Shown: positions 53,413-61,588 of the stretch, in pieces | Layout: each line of letters begins with the position of its first letter | Numbering within the stretch: the first letter of the stretch is position 1 | Origin: Gimesia algae | Lineage (GTDB): Bacteria > Planctomycetota > Planctomycetia > Planctomycetales > Planctomycetaceae | Length of the DNA stretch: 64,000 bases | Direction of reading: 5' to 3' | NCBI RefSeq assembly: GCF_007746795.1 | Contig: NZ_CP036343.1 | Location: 372,001 to 436,000 of the forward strand | Notes under the pieces: model-generated | What the model saw: only the letters and a program-made list of their open reading frames with translations | Database searches by the model: none | What the model was told of the DNA's origin: nothing | Position numbers and translations under genes: made by a program

Positions 53413-54690
53413 TTAGCTGCCTTGAAAATGCTGGTCGGCAAAATTCAGATACTGCTGCCAGTCAAAGTCGGTCACATTATGTTTTCCGGTGCGAATGTGA
53501 TAACCCATCTGTTTCTGGACTGGTTGATTGACGGCGGGCATCTCTTTTGCTCCAAAGCCGGAGGTTCCCAGCAGTTTGTAGACCGGTTCCGCATATTTCA
53601 CTGAGAGGAATTCACCTTTGGGGTCGGCCCACTGGTCATCTTCGGCACTGGCGACGTACACAGGCCGCGGTGCGATTAAAGAGATCAGCATGTGTTGATC
53701 GACGGGCAGATCGTTTTCCTTGTCGATGTATTTGTTGAAGTTATCACAGAACCAGTGCGGGAAGGCGTTGTTGATGACGTGCAGGGTTTCGCCGAAGCGA
53801 CGTCGGCTGAGCGCGGCACCGCCACAACCGGAGTCGTTGGAGATGACCAGGGCAAACCGTGGGTCCGTTGCGCCGGCCCAGAGGGATGTTTTCCCGAGGC
53901 GGGAGTGTCCGATCACGGCGACTTTGCTGGTGTCGATCTGCTTGTCGGTTTCCAGGTAATCGAGGGCACAGCTCAAGCCCCAGGCCCAGGCGGAAATCGT
54001 GCCCCATTCATCGGGCGCGGGCTTCTGTTTGGAATTGAAAAGTGCGTGGACGCCATTCTTGAAGCCGTCGTCGTAGTCGGGATCAATGTCGCCGCAGTAG
54101 ATGGCGATCAGTCCGTAACCACGGTCGATGATGGTTTCGATGGGCCAGCGTGACGAAGATTTGCCCCGCGAATCTTCGGTCGCTTTATGATCGACGATGG
54201 CTTTTTCTTTGCTGGCCCGCATCCAGTTGCCGTTGAGTTGGACGTCTGTTTCATCGGTGATAGTGTGATTGCCGTAAAAGTTGAGGCCCATAAAGACGGG
54301 AACCGGTTTGGTGGCTTTGGCCGGCAGATAGATCAAGAGGTCCATCCGCGGCCCTGCTTTTTTGCCGGAGAAGTAGACCGAGACTTCCTTGCGAATCGCT
54401 TTGCCGCCGAGTGCATCGTTTTTCACAGACGTGACTTCGAACAGCATGTTCTCGGGGCGTGCAGGACTTTTGCCGTAGACTTCCGTTTCGAACAGTTCCA
54501 GGATTTCCGGGCGGCGGACTTTGTTCCATTCCTCGGCGGAATCCACTTTTTTGCCAGCTTGTGTGACGAGCGGGTCAGGGAGTTTGAATTCCGGGACCTG
54601 GCTTTCATCGTAATTGGGTTTGGGACGTTGTGCGTGTGCGGCGGATGTCAGCAGCAGCGAAAGGCTGAGCAGGAACAGCAGACGTTTCAT
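53413..54690 (-). CDS. Secreted CE15-like/acetylxylan-esterase family hydrolase
   Basis: ATG 54690 starts a signal peptide (MKRLLFLLSLSLLLTSAAHA); the longer frame is non-coding. The 425-residue alpha/beta hydrolase has the nucleophile elbow GHSRLGKTSLW and 'SNDSGCGGAALSRRRFGE', the pattern of glucuronoyl/acetylxylan esterases (usually GCSRxGK, here GHSRLGK), and a C-terminal His in 'GKHNVTDFDW'. It would remove ester-linked groups from plant or algal polysaccharide in the periplasm. Confidence 0.87.
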   Translation of the reverse strand: MKRLLFLLSLSLLLTSAAHAQRPKPNYDESQVPEFKLPDPLVTQAGKKVDSAEEWNKVRRPEILELFETEVYGKSPARPENMLFEVTSVKNDALGGKAIRKEVSVYFSGKKAGPRMDLLIYLPAKATKPVPVFMGLNFYGNHTITDETDVQLNGNWMRASKEKAIVDHKATEDSRGKSSSRWPIETIIDRGYGLIAIYCGDIDPDYDDGFKNGVHALFNSKQKPAPDEWGTISAWAWGLSCALDYLETDKQIDTSKVAVIGHSRLGKTSLWAGATDPRFALVISNDSGCGGAALSRRRFGETLHVINNAFPHWFCDNFNKYIDKENDLPVDQHMLISLIAPRPVYVASAEDDQWADPKGEFLSVKYAEPVYKLLGTSGFGAKEMPAVNQPVQKQMGYHIRTGKHNVTDFDWQQYLNFADQHFQGS

Positions 54691-54750
54691 GGCGAGGCAG
54701 ACCTTTATATTCTGGTGGGATTGATATTCGAATTCTGAGACTACTAATCT

Positions 54751-54777
54751 CAATCGTGGCCGTTTCCGCCACGATTG
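54751..54777. repeat. Perfect hairpin in a divergent intergenic region
   Basis: CAATCGTGG and CCACGATTG are perfect inverted 9-mers around a 9-base loop. It lies between the esterase (minus) and the FGE fragment (plus), 61 bp ahead of the esterase start. No T tail, so an operator or structured leader is as likely as a terminator. Confidence 0.45.
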
Positions 54778-54819
54778 GCAACATGAAACCGGGGTTGGAT
54801 GATGAAAGATACAAAATAT

Positions 54820-54886
54820 TATGAACCACGAAAGACACGAAAAGCACGAAAAATTCTGTTCTCGGTTTATGTGAGAGGGTAAGATC
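54820..54886. repeat. 9-nt-periodic repeat, copy 1
   Basis: Starts TATGAACCAC and continues as three 9-nt units CACGAAAGA, CACGAAAAG and CACGAAAAA, then a less conserved tail to TAAGATCGA. It aligns with 58643-58710. Confidence 0.65.
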
Positions 54887-54935
54887 GACCGCGGTATGCA
54901 TTGAAAGTGGTCAGCAGTTCTTGGGGGAGAACAGG

Positions 54936-55315
54936 ATGAATGCAGAAAAACGAGAACAGTTACTGCTGAAGCTTCCCTTTGATCTAGAGACGGCTGTTTC
55001 AGCTCAGGAAGCATGGGCACGGCGATGTCGCGTTCCACTGCGCATGACAGATTCTCTGGGTGTGGAATCTATTTTAGTTCCGCCGGGCGAATTTCGATGT
55101 GGTGCAACTAATGAGGTTAACCAGGAATTAGAACGTCAGGGGTTTTCAAAAATCGATGAGCCGAGTTTTGATTGTATTTTGACGAAGCCCATGTATGTCG
55201 GAATCCATCGCATTACCCAGAACCAGTATTGGAAACTGATGGGGATCAATCCGAGTGCTTATGCCGCAACAGGGTATCTGGCTTCGCATGTTGAGGGGCT
55301 TGATACGTGGCAAGT
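54936..55315 (+). pseudogene. Truncated FGE/SUMF1-like formylglycine-generating-enzyme gene
   Basis: From ATG 54936 the frame gives ~125 residues of FGE-sulfatase (SUMF1) type: 'LGVESILVPPGEFRCGATNE', 'MYVGIHRITQNQYWKLMG' and 'NPSAYAATGYLASHVEGLDT'. Full FGE domains need ~250 residues including the C-terminal Cys pair and calcium sites, all missing. Homology stops at GLDT (~55307). The frame then runs into the 52-bp palindrome and the IS4 element, ending at an accidental stop at 55377-55379. The C-terminal part is not found past the element. Confidence 0.75.
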
Positions 55316-55335
55316 GTTAAAAAGGTGTCAGGAAC
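55316..55335 (+). repeat. Left arm remainder of the 52-bp palindrome, with target duplication
   Basis: GTTAAAAAGGTGTCAGGAAC at 55316-55335, its last 11 bp (GTGTCAGGAAC, 55325-55335) duplicated at 57046-57056. The other arm is intact at 57069-57088. Confidence 0.8.
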
Positions 55336-57045
55336 GAATGGCACTGCCTGTTGTGGTGAAAGAGTTTGCGTTCATATGATGGCCCTTCGTTGTTGATGGT
55401 AATGGTATCTCGGTTGCTTCAGCAAAGCCAGCGCTTTGGTTCGCCGTTTATTGGCTCTGGGTTCTGTTCTGCCGGTACGATGTCCCACACGTTCGCTGCT
55501 GGGGATCTGCTGTCCGAGTGTGGCTAATTCCTCAGTCGTCTTTGTAACCGCGCCCAGCAACCAATTCGCAGCCAGCATCTGTTGCGTGGTGGTAAACGAG
55601 AGTGAACGGGGATCACGACCTGTTGCCATGCCGCTCTGCAGCATCTTCAACCGAATCAGATTGTACGCCAGCAGGCATGACCAGAGTTCCGTGAGCACCA
55701 TCCCCGGAGACTTCGCACGCAGAATATCCATGCCCAGAGAACACTTGATGCTGCGAATATCCAGTTCGACCAGCCAGCGGCTCTGATACAAGGCGGCGAT
55801 CCAGCGCGCCGGGCATGCTTTCTGATCTGTGATGGTGGTGGCAATCGTAAATGTTTTGGCGCGATACCCCGGCTGACTGATCTGCACATCGACCAGCCGC
55901 AGAGTGAGTGTCAGCGGTTGTCGCCAGAATTCCTGACGGGTCATCCAGGCAGGACAGACAGAGGGACGTGACCACGTTACGAGTCGCTCCTGTTTGCTCA
56001 GTCGACGTGCGGTTTGTGGATGATTGTCACGCAGGTGATGGTTCTTCATCAGGATCTGAACGCCCCGGGCATGGCACGCACTCACCAGCCAGTACGTGCA
56101 GTAATACGAGTCAGCCACCAGAATATCACCCGGCCGGAGTGCATCGAGCATTTGCCAAAGCAGGGCCGTTTCGCCACTCCCTTTACCGCTGTAAGGCCCG
56201 CTCACCAGATCGACCAGCAGTCCGGTGGTCATCGAGATCAGAGAAACGCAGCGGAGAACGGGGAACCCGAGCCCCGGTTTCTGAGCCGGGTTCTGCGGAT
56301 AGGCCCGCTGATTCTCAGGGGTATCGGCGGCCGTGATGGTGAAGCCGTCAACGAGCAGAATGCGACCGCCGGTACTCCGTGATTTCACATCGGCGACGCT
56401 GGAAGGACTGAGACGCGCCGCTGACTGCTCTCGGGACTGGACACAGTTCTGGTCACAGGCCGCTTCGGCATCCGCGGCAAGTTGCTGGACGAGATCGCGG
56501 ATGACGGTAAAGGATAGTTTGAGTCGCGCGCGACAGTAAGCACCGGTATTCGTACTGCAGACCCGTCGCCCCAGTGCCGCCCATAAGCTGGCAACACGGA
56601 TGACGGCTGCCTTACAGCTGCGTTGCTCGCCGGAAAAGAACACCTGAGAGATTAACGCCCAGAGAGTGATTGCCGGTGTGTAAATGACATCGGGATCACT
56701 GCCAAAGTCGATGTCGTGTTTGTTAAACACCTGCTGCCAGCGCTGATCGTTGATGACATCAGACAGCGGGAGCGAAGCATCTTGCAGCATTGATCGTTTA
56801 AAAAGAGAAAACGATGCTGCATTCACGCGGGAAGATGATATAAATGGCATAGGACCTTCCTTGGTCAAATGTCTTCACACACCATCCAAGAAAGGCCCTG
56901 CCAGAACGCAGCATAATGCCAGGAGACGTTTTGCCAAACACAATTTCCAGCGAACTGGCAAAAAATCAGAAAATTAAAAACGTGACAGCGTCACGCAGGC
57001 ATCGTTGCGCAAACACAAATCAAAAAAACAGCGGCAGTGCCATTC
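55336..57045 (-). mobile_element. IS4-family insertion sequence, complete
   Basis: A 1710-bp element bounded by perfect 13-bp inverted repeats (GAATGGCACTGCC at 55336-55348 and its complement at 57033-57045) and an 11-bp direct target duplication GTGTCAGGAAC (55325-55335 and 57046-57056). It carries one full transposase gene on the minus strand. The 11-bp duplication fits the IS4 family. It interrupts one arm of a 52-bp palindrome at the end of the truncated FGE gene. The intact frame and perfect duplication point to a recent insertion. Confidence 0.88.
55372..56850 (-). CDS. IS4-family DDE transposase
   Basis: Start ATG 56850 follows GGAAGG at 7-bp spacing. A 492-residue transposase: first Asp in 'LLVDGFTITAAD', second in 'ILVADSYYCTYW', and the IS4 signature Y-(2)-R-(3)-E-(6)-K visible in YQSRWLVELDIRSIK. 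An N-terminal helical DNA-binding region precedes it. Length, intact catalytic set and ends suggest an active enzyme. It lies 36 bp inside the left end. Confidence 0.92.
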   Translation of the reverse strand: MPFISSSRVNAASFSLFKRSMLQDASLPLSDVINDQRWQQVFNKHDIDFGSDPDVIYTPAITLWALISQVFFSGEQRSCKAAVIRVASLWAALGRRVCSTNTGAYCRARLKLSFTVIRDLVQQLAADAEAACDQNCVQSREQSAARLSPSSVADVKSRSTGGRILLVDGFTITAADTPENQRAYPQNPAQKPGLGFPVLRCVSLISMTTGLLVDLVSGPYSGKGSGETALLWQMLDALRPGDILVADSYYCTYWLVSACHARGVQILMKNHHLRDNHPQTARRLSKQERLVTWSRPSVCPAWMTRQEFWRQPLTLTLRLVDVQISQPGYRAKTFTIATTITDQKACPARWIAALYQSRWLVELDIRSIKCSLGMDILRAKSPGMVLTELWSCLLAYNLIRLKMLQSGMATGRDPRSLSFTTTQQMLAANWLLGAVTKTTEELATLGQQIPSSERVGHRTGRTEPRANKRRTKALALLKQPRYHYHQQRRAII

Positions 57046-57088
57046 GTGTCAGGAACCTTAAAATTAAGGTTCCTGACACCTTTTTAAC
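57046..57088 (+). repeat. Palindromic target with 11-bp duplication, right side
   Basis: 57046-57079 forms 16-base arms (GTGTCAGGAACCTTAA and TTAAGGTTCCTGACAC) around AA, followed by CTTTTTAAC (57080-57088). Removing the IS and one duplication restores a 52-bp palindrome with 25-base arms. It looks like a strong bidirectional hairpin or a miniature mobile sequence. Confidence 0.7.
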
Positions 57089-57403
57089 TTCCCGAACGGT
57101 CCATGCCAAAGTCATTTCAACCGGGGCTAAGACCCTGCGGCTAATTTTCTGAGAGAATTTGCTGCGGTTCATTCTGTTATCGGATGAGCTCGGATGTAAC
57201 CCGAGGTTGTCGTGAGACAACAGGAGGTTGTTGAGCACGCGTTCTGTTGTGGTTGCGCGAACCTCACTTCCTGAAATGGAAGAGGTTGGTGACTTTGTTC
57301 TAAACTGACCGATTTCGCTGAGACCTCCTGCTCGCTGTGCTCGCCCCGAATTGCATTCGGGGTCACCCTCGCTTTCGGAGTTAAGGATGGAAAAGTCGGT
57401 GGA
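57089..57403. other. Non-coding stretch next to the insertion
   Basis: No gene supported. Contains hairpin CCCCGAA/TTCGGGG (57344-57362). It was checked in three plus-strand frames for the missing FGE C-terminus and none was found. Confidence 0.5.
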
Positions 57404-58525
57404 TCACTCGCCGAAGTGTTGTTTGAGGAAGTCGAGACTTTTGTTGTTGGACCAACGGTGGCCGCCCTGAAAGAAGTCGGCGTCGATGTTTTCTTCTGCG
57501 TCCAGAACCTGGTAAACCTGCTGCAGTTTTTTATATCCCTCGCGGGCGGCTTCGATGGGGAAGATTTTGTCTTCGATGCCGTTGATGAGCAGGACCGGAC
57601 GCGGGGCGTGCAAAGCGACAACGTCGGACATTTCGCCGAAACGCATCATCTCGGGCATGCACTGACAGAGGCAGTGTGGCATCGCATAATAGGAGGCACG
57701 GTAGGTTGAGAAGGCACCGGCGATCATGGTGAGTTTGACGCGGTCATCGAGGACGGGGAGGTACATGGCGGTTGCGCCGCCACCTGACAAGCCAGCGGCT
57801 GCAATGCAGTCCGGATCGACCTGGTCCTGGGTCTGCAGGAAGTCAATGACGCGCATGGCGTCCCAGCTGCGCTGGCCTTGCGGGGTGCTGCCGATGAGGA
57901 GTGCGTTCATGGTCATCTGCAGACAACTGCGTTTGGTGTGCGAGACGCCACGATCCTGGTCGCCGGCGGTTTCGTTCCAGCCCCGCATGACGATGGCGGC
58001 GGTGATGTAACCGTGCTTCGCGAAGTAGACGGCGTAGTCGAGTTCGCTCTGGCGGGTCTTCTCTTTGTCGGCCTTGGTTTTGCCTTCATCGATATAGGGA
58101 ACGATGCCGCTGTGTCCGTGCATGCAGACAATCGCGGGGACTTTTTTCTTTAACTTGTGGGGGACGAAGTAATAGACGGGGGCCCAATAGGAGGCTTCGG
58201 TGCGGATAAAGACTTTGTGGCGGGTGAAGGTGTCGAACTCTTTCTTTTCCGCCCACTTGACTTCCAGCGGAACTCGCTCGGGCATTTGACCCAGAATGCG
58301 GGTGACGGTCGGATGAAACTGTTTTCGCCAGGCCTGGTGTTCGGCTTTGTTCGTGGCCTGCCAGGCCTGCAGCGGTTCCATCGCGTCAGCAAGTTGCTGA
58401 TAGCTTTCGGTGACGGTAAATGGTTTCTCGGCGGGATCGCGATCTGCTGCGTTTGTCGGGGTGAGGAAGAGGCAGGAGAGCAGGGCGGTGAGCAGGCTGC
58501 GGGTGAGAGCAGTAAAATTGTGCAT
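57404..58525 (-). CDS. Secreted alpha/beta hydrolase (AXE-like esterase)
   Basis: A 373-residue protein with signal peptide (LTALLSCLFLTPTNAA). Triad visible: Ser in 'AAGLSGGGATAMYLP', Asp in 'NGIEDKIFPIEAAREG', His in 'QGGHRWSNNKSLDF'; the oxyanion region is 'AIVCMHGHSGIVP'. This is a complete dienelactone-hydrolase/acetylxylan-esterase-type enzyme, probably active on polysaccharide esters, and like the 53.4-kb esterase in setting. Ends near the IS flank. Confidence 0.85.
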   Translation of the reverse strand: MHNFTALTRSLLTALLSCLFLTPTNAADRDPAEKPFTVTESYQQLADAMEPLQAWQATNKAEHQAWRKQFHPTVTRILGQMPERVPLEVKWAEKKEFDTFTRHKVFIRTEASYWAPVYYFVPHKLKKKVPAIVCMHGHSGIVPYIDEGKTKADKEKTRQSELDYAVYFAKHGYITAAIVMRGWNETAGDQDRGVSHTKRSCLQMTMNALLIGSTPQGQRSWDAMRVIDFLQTQDQVDPDCIAAAGLSGGGATAMYLPVLDDRVKLTMIAGAFSTYRASYYAMPHCLCQCMPEMMRFGEMSDVVALHAPRPVLLINGIEDKIFPIEAAREGYKKLQQVYQVLDAEENIDADFFQGGHRWSNNKSLDFLKQHFGE

Positions 58526-58642
58526 GAGGATTGGCCGTCGTTCAAGAACAGGATGAGGGTGATGGATTGTGTTATTCTATTACAGGGGAAACTCGAAGGA
58601 AGATCAAGGGGGAGAATGTGAGCGGGGCTGATCTGGGATTTT

Positions 58643-58710
58643 TATGAACCACACAAAACACAAAAAACACGAAAGTTTTGTGTACGCAGTTGATGTCAGG
58701 GAATAAGATG
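58643..58710. repeat. 9-nt-periodic repeat, copy 2
   Basis: Begins TATGAACCAC like copy 1 and continues ACAAAACACAAAAAACACGAAAG, a degenerate form, with the tail to TAAGATGGA. It lies between divergent genes, as does copy 1. Confidence 0.6.
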
Positions 58711-58770
58711 GAGGGAGTTGGTATTCTCTGTTTTTAAGTATTGATCCTGCGTGAAGCACCGGTAGCTGAA

Positions 58771-59190
58771 ATGATCTCATCAGACAAAAGATCAAGGTTC
58801 AGGGAAAAGATACTCATTCTCGGGAATACGATCGCGATTCTGTTGATTTTGGGAATCTTCTATTTCCTCTGTATCCATGGTTTCCTGTTTGCGAATGCGG
58901 CCAATACGGAGTTGCTGGCGATCTATGAAGTCGCTGAAGTGGGCGGCTCTTTGAGTGAGCTGGATGAGAAAGTGGCGACGTTGCCTCAATCGTGGATTAC
59001 GGCTTCTCCTTCTCAGGATTCAAGAATCTTTTCGGCCCCATTGCAATTTGGCGCTTCAGAATGGATCTTGAGAATCAAGGCAGTAGACGGTCTGATTACG
59101 TGTGTCAGAATTCATACGTCGGACTCGATTCGCTATCATCCGCAGTCGGCACCTCCTGACAAGGGAAGCTGTTCATTAGAGTCGTACTGA
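58771..59190 (+). CDS. Small membrane-anchored protein of unknown function
   Basis: ATG 58771 (a TTG at 58741 is in frame). The 139-residue protein has one membrane helix ('LILGNTIAILLILGIFYFL') near residues 15-35 and a periplasmic region with 'EWILRIKAVDGLITCVRIHT'. No family recognised. It stands next to a repeat and before a Fur gene. Confidence 0.65.
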   Translation: MISSDKRSRFREKILILGNTIAILLILGIFYFLCIHGFLFANAANTELLAIYEVAEVGGSLSELDEKVATLPQSWITASPSQDSRIFSAPLQFGASEWILRIKAVDGLITCVRIHTSDSIRYHPQSAPPDKGSCSLESY

Positions 59191-59371
59191 AGTCTCTGTC
59201 CGGTATGCACCATATCGGGACTGTGTCGCTTTGTCCGAGTGGCGAGGGAAACGGGCGGCAATTCACAATTAATCACCGGTATCTCGTAATTCTGGTATAT
59301 AATCGTTAATATGAGCTTTCGTCACTGAATAATAACTCACCGGCGCTGTGGGGTGCCTTGGATATAACGAC

Positions 59372-59815
59372 ATGAAGAATCTGTCCCAAGCAGAAGAGAT
59401 TGATGAAATCCGTACTCTGGTTCGCAAGAGCGGCTTACGGAGTACGGCTGCCCGGATTACGGTGATCCAGTTTTTGCGGCAGGCAACGTCACCTCTGACC
59501 CATGCTGAGATTGCCGAAGAACTGACCCCGATGGGCTTCGATAAAGCCACTGTGTACCGCAATCTGATCGATCTGGCGGAAGCGGGACTGGTCAAGCGAA
59601 CCGAACTGGGGGATCACGCCTGGCGGTTTGAACTGCGGAATCCTGATGAACCGGAAGACGCCGAGCATCCGCATTTTGTCTGTACCGAATGTGGCAGTGT
59701 TTCCTGCCTGCATGATGTCGAATTCAAGACACCGAAAAACAAGCAGTGGGCAGCAGTAGGCAAAGTGACCGAAATTCTACTCAAAGGGATCTGCAGCGAA
59801 TGCGACGAAGAATAA
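59372..59815 (+). CDS. Fur-family metal-dependent regulator
   Basis: ATG 59372 (ORF extends to 59348). The 147-residue protein has an N-terminal winged helix ('RSTAARITVIQFLRQATSPL', 'DKATVYRNLIDLAEAGLV') and a dimerisation domain with metal ligands: His in 'LGDHAWRFEL', 'EHPHFVCTECGSVSC' (CxxC) and 'GICSEC' (CxxC). Both zinc-binding Cys pairs are kept. It may be Fur, Zur or PerR; with a ZIP importer converging 23 bp away, zinc control (Zur) is a reasonable guess. An AT-rich region with TATAAT (59298-59303) lies ahead. Confidence 0.88.
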   Translation: MKNLSQAEEIDEIRTLVRKSGLRSTAARITVIQFLRQATSPLTHAEIAEELTPMGFDKATVYRNLIDLAEAGLVKRTELGDHAWRFELRNPDEPEDAEHPHFVCTECGSVSCLHDVEFKTPKNKQWAAVGKVTEILLKGICSECDEE

Positions 59816-59837
59816 GTCGCTTGGGTTGTCGCTTCAC

Positions 59838-60989
59838 TCAGTGAGAATGCGAATGACCGTGTTCCGTTTCGGTCGCTTCCGGTCCGTGTGAATGGCCGCC
59901 ATGCTGGTGTGCGTGTTCGGGTTCCAGGAAGCCGATGCCATACGCGAGGGCGATACCCAGCAGCAGCACGAAAGAGAGCCGGAAGCGGTTATGCGAATGG
60001 AACTCCATTTCGGGCAGCAAGTCTCCCAGCGAAATACAGAGGAAGACGCCTGCGGAAAAAGCGAGGGCACAACCGATAATGATGTGCTGGTTTTCTGAAA
60101 ACTGTTGGACTCCCAGAAAAAACAGGAGGGCTCCCAGGGGGCACATCAGCGAGAAGCCGATATTCACCGCGTTCCGCCAGCCTGCAGACCAGCCGCTGGC
60201 TGCCATCAGTGAGGTAATGGAAACGGCGTCTAATGGTTTGTGTAAGGCAATTGCCAGAAAGGTTCCCAGCCCGAACAGTGAGAGGAAGACTTCGTGATGC
60301 TGCTCAGCAACGATGCTGGCACCGAGTGCGAGTCCGTCAATCAGGGTATGCAATGCCAGGCCGAAGGCAATGCCGACCCAGCTCAGATGATGCGAGTGCG
60401 CGTGCGTATGAGAATGCACGGGAGCATGCGCGTGATGATGGTCGCAGTCATGATCATGATCGTGGTCGTGTGTGTGCCCTTCCTCTTCCAGTTCCACAGT
60501 TCCATGCTGATGAAAATGAAAGGTACGCAGCAAGAAGAACAGGGTAATCACTCCTGCCATCATCCACCAGACGGCCCGGTCGATTGATCCCATTTCGGCC
60601 ACGGCGTGCGGCAGCAGATGAAAGACACCGATACCCAGCATGAGTCCGCCGACAAAGCTGATCAGTGTTTCCATGCGGGTGTGTGTTAAACGGACCAGGG
60701 AAGGCAACCAGCCCCCGAGTAATGAAGAACCAACGATGACGACACAGTAAATCCCCAGCAGGGTATAGGACCAGGAGTTGTCAGCGGGCGTGGTTGTTTC
60801 TGCTTCTGTTTCTGTTTCTGCGACAGCGGATTTCTGATTTTCATTAGCCGTGTGGACATGCTCATGTTCCGCCGCCATGGTGGGGCGCGTGAGAAAGAAG
60901 CCGGGGGCGACCAGAAAGACGAGCAGCGGAATCGTTAATAACAGGAGCGTGATTCTCACGTCGTTTTTAAAAGGAGAAAGCGGTTTCAT
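59838..60989 (-). CDS. ZIP-family divalent metal transporter, His-rich
   Basis: ATG 60989 starts MKPLSPFKNDVRITLLLL; the ORF to 61079 is too long at the N-terminus. The 383-residue protein has eight predicted helices and the ZIP core 'GIAFGLALHTLIDGLALGAS' with metal-site His. Between helices is a long His/Asp stretch (HTHDHDHDHDCDHHHAHAPV) and the C-terminus ends EHGHSHSH. Imports zinc or iron into the cytoplasm. The N-terminal extra helix and HEHVH stretch are unusual for bacterial ZIP. Confidence 0.87.
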   Translation of the reverse strand: MKPLSPFKNDVRITLLLLTIPLLVFLVAPGFFLTRPTMAAEHEHVHTANENQKSAVAETETEAETTTPADNSWSYTLLGIYCVVIVGSSLLGGWLPSLVRLTHTRMETLISFVGGLMLGIGVFHLLPHAVAEMGSIDRAVWWMMAGVITLFFLLRTFHFHQHGTVELEEEGHTHDHDHDHDCDHHHAHAPVHSHTHAHSHHLSWVGIAFGLALHTLIDGLALGASIVAEQHHEVFLSLFGLGTFLAIALHKPLDAVSITSLMAASGWSAGWRNAVNIGFSLMCPLGALLFFLGVQQFSENQHIIIGCALAFSAGVFLCISLGDLLPEMEFHSHNRFRLSFVLLLGIALAYGIGFLEPEHAHQHGGHSHGPEATETEHGHSHSH

Positions 60990-61445
60990 CGAGTTAAAAA
61001 GCCACCTGTGATTGTCACTGTAAGCAGAAGAGGGTACCGGGATGCTCACTACATCGGCACTCTCCGATTGTAATAGCAAACTAATTGCGATTGAATTTAG
61101 CTTTTATTTCGGATCAGTACAAGACTCCCCGGAATTCTTATGCAGGAAGATTCTGAACTTTTGAACTCTGGTTGTGATTTAAAGTAGTAAATACAAACAA
61201 AATAGATACTTAGACTCCAATGTTACTGGTGGAAGTCGCTACCGCACAGGGGAGGGAAGGATTTCGTGATGTATTGACTGGCGATTCCAGTGAAGAGTCG
61301 AGTTTTTCAGGCTCAAGCAGAGGGTTTCTTTCATCTGATCCAGATAGATTCAAATAAGTATAGCTTTCCTCTTGGTTTATTGCGTTAAGCTGTTCCGGTT
61401 AGGTGTTTTGTTACGGGTGTGTGTGTTGTGAGTTTGAATGTAAAG

Positions 61446-61478
61446 GTCCTTCATCGTTTCTTAATCTTTTCTTTAAAT
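61446..61478 (+). promoter_or_regulatory. Three tandem 11-bp repeats, possible Pho box
   Basis: GTCCTTCATCG, TTTCTTAATCT and TTTCTTTAAAT lie end to end (11-bp period). The cores CTTCAT, CTTAAT and CTTTAA resemble the CTGTCAT-type units of Pho boxes. Located 110-143 bp ahead of a phosphate-selective porin gene. The rest of 61080-61588 shows no gene. Confidence 0.45.
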
Positions 61479-61588
61479 TTGAACCGCCGATAAGCATTCT
61501 AAGGATCAGGGTATTTCTGCAGGGTTGCAGAGATACAAATAACACCTCAAAACCGCCTGAAACGGATTGCGGGCGATAGTCATCAGGG

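Noticed and set aside
57020-57238. Minus-strand ORF across the right IS boundary
   Set aside because: It spans element and flank and has no family features.
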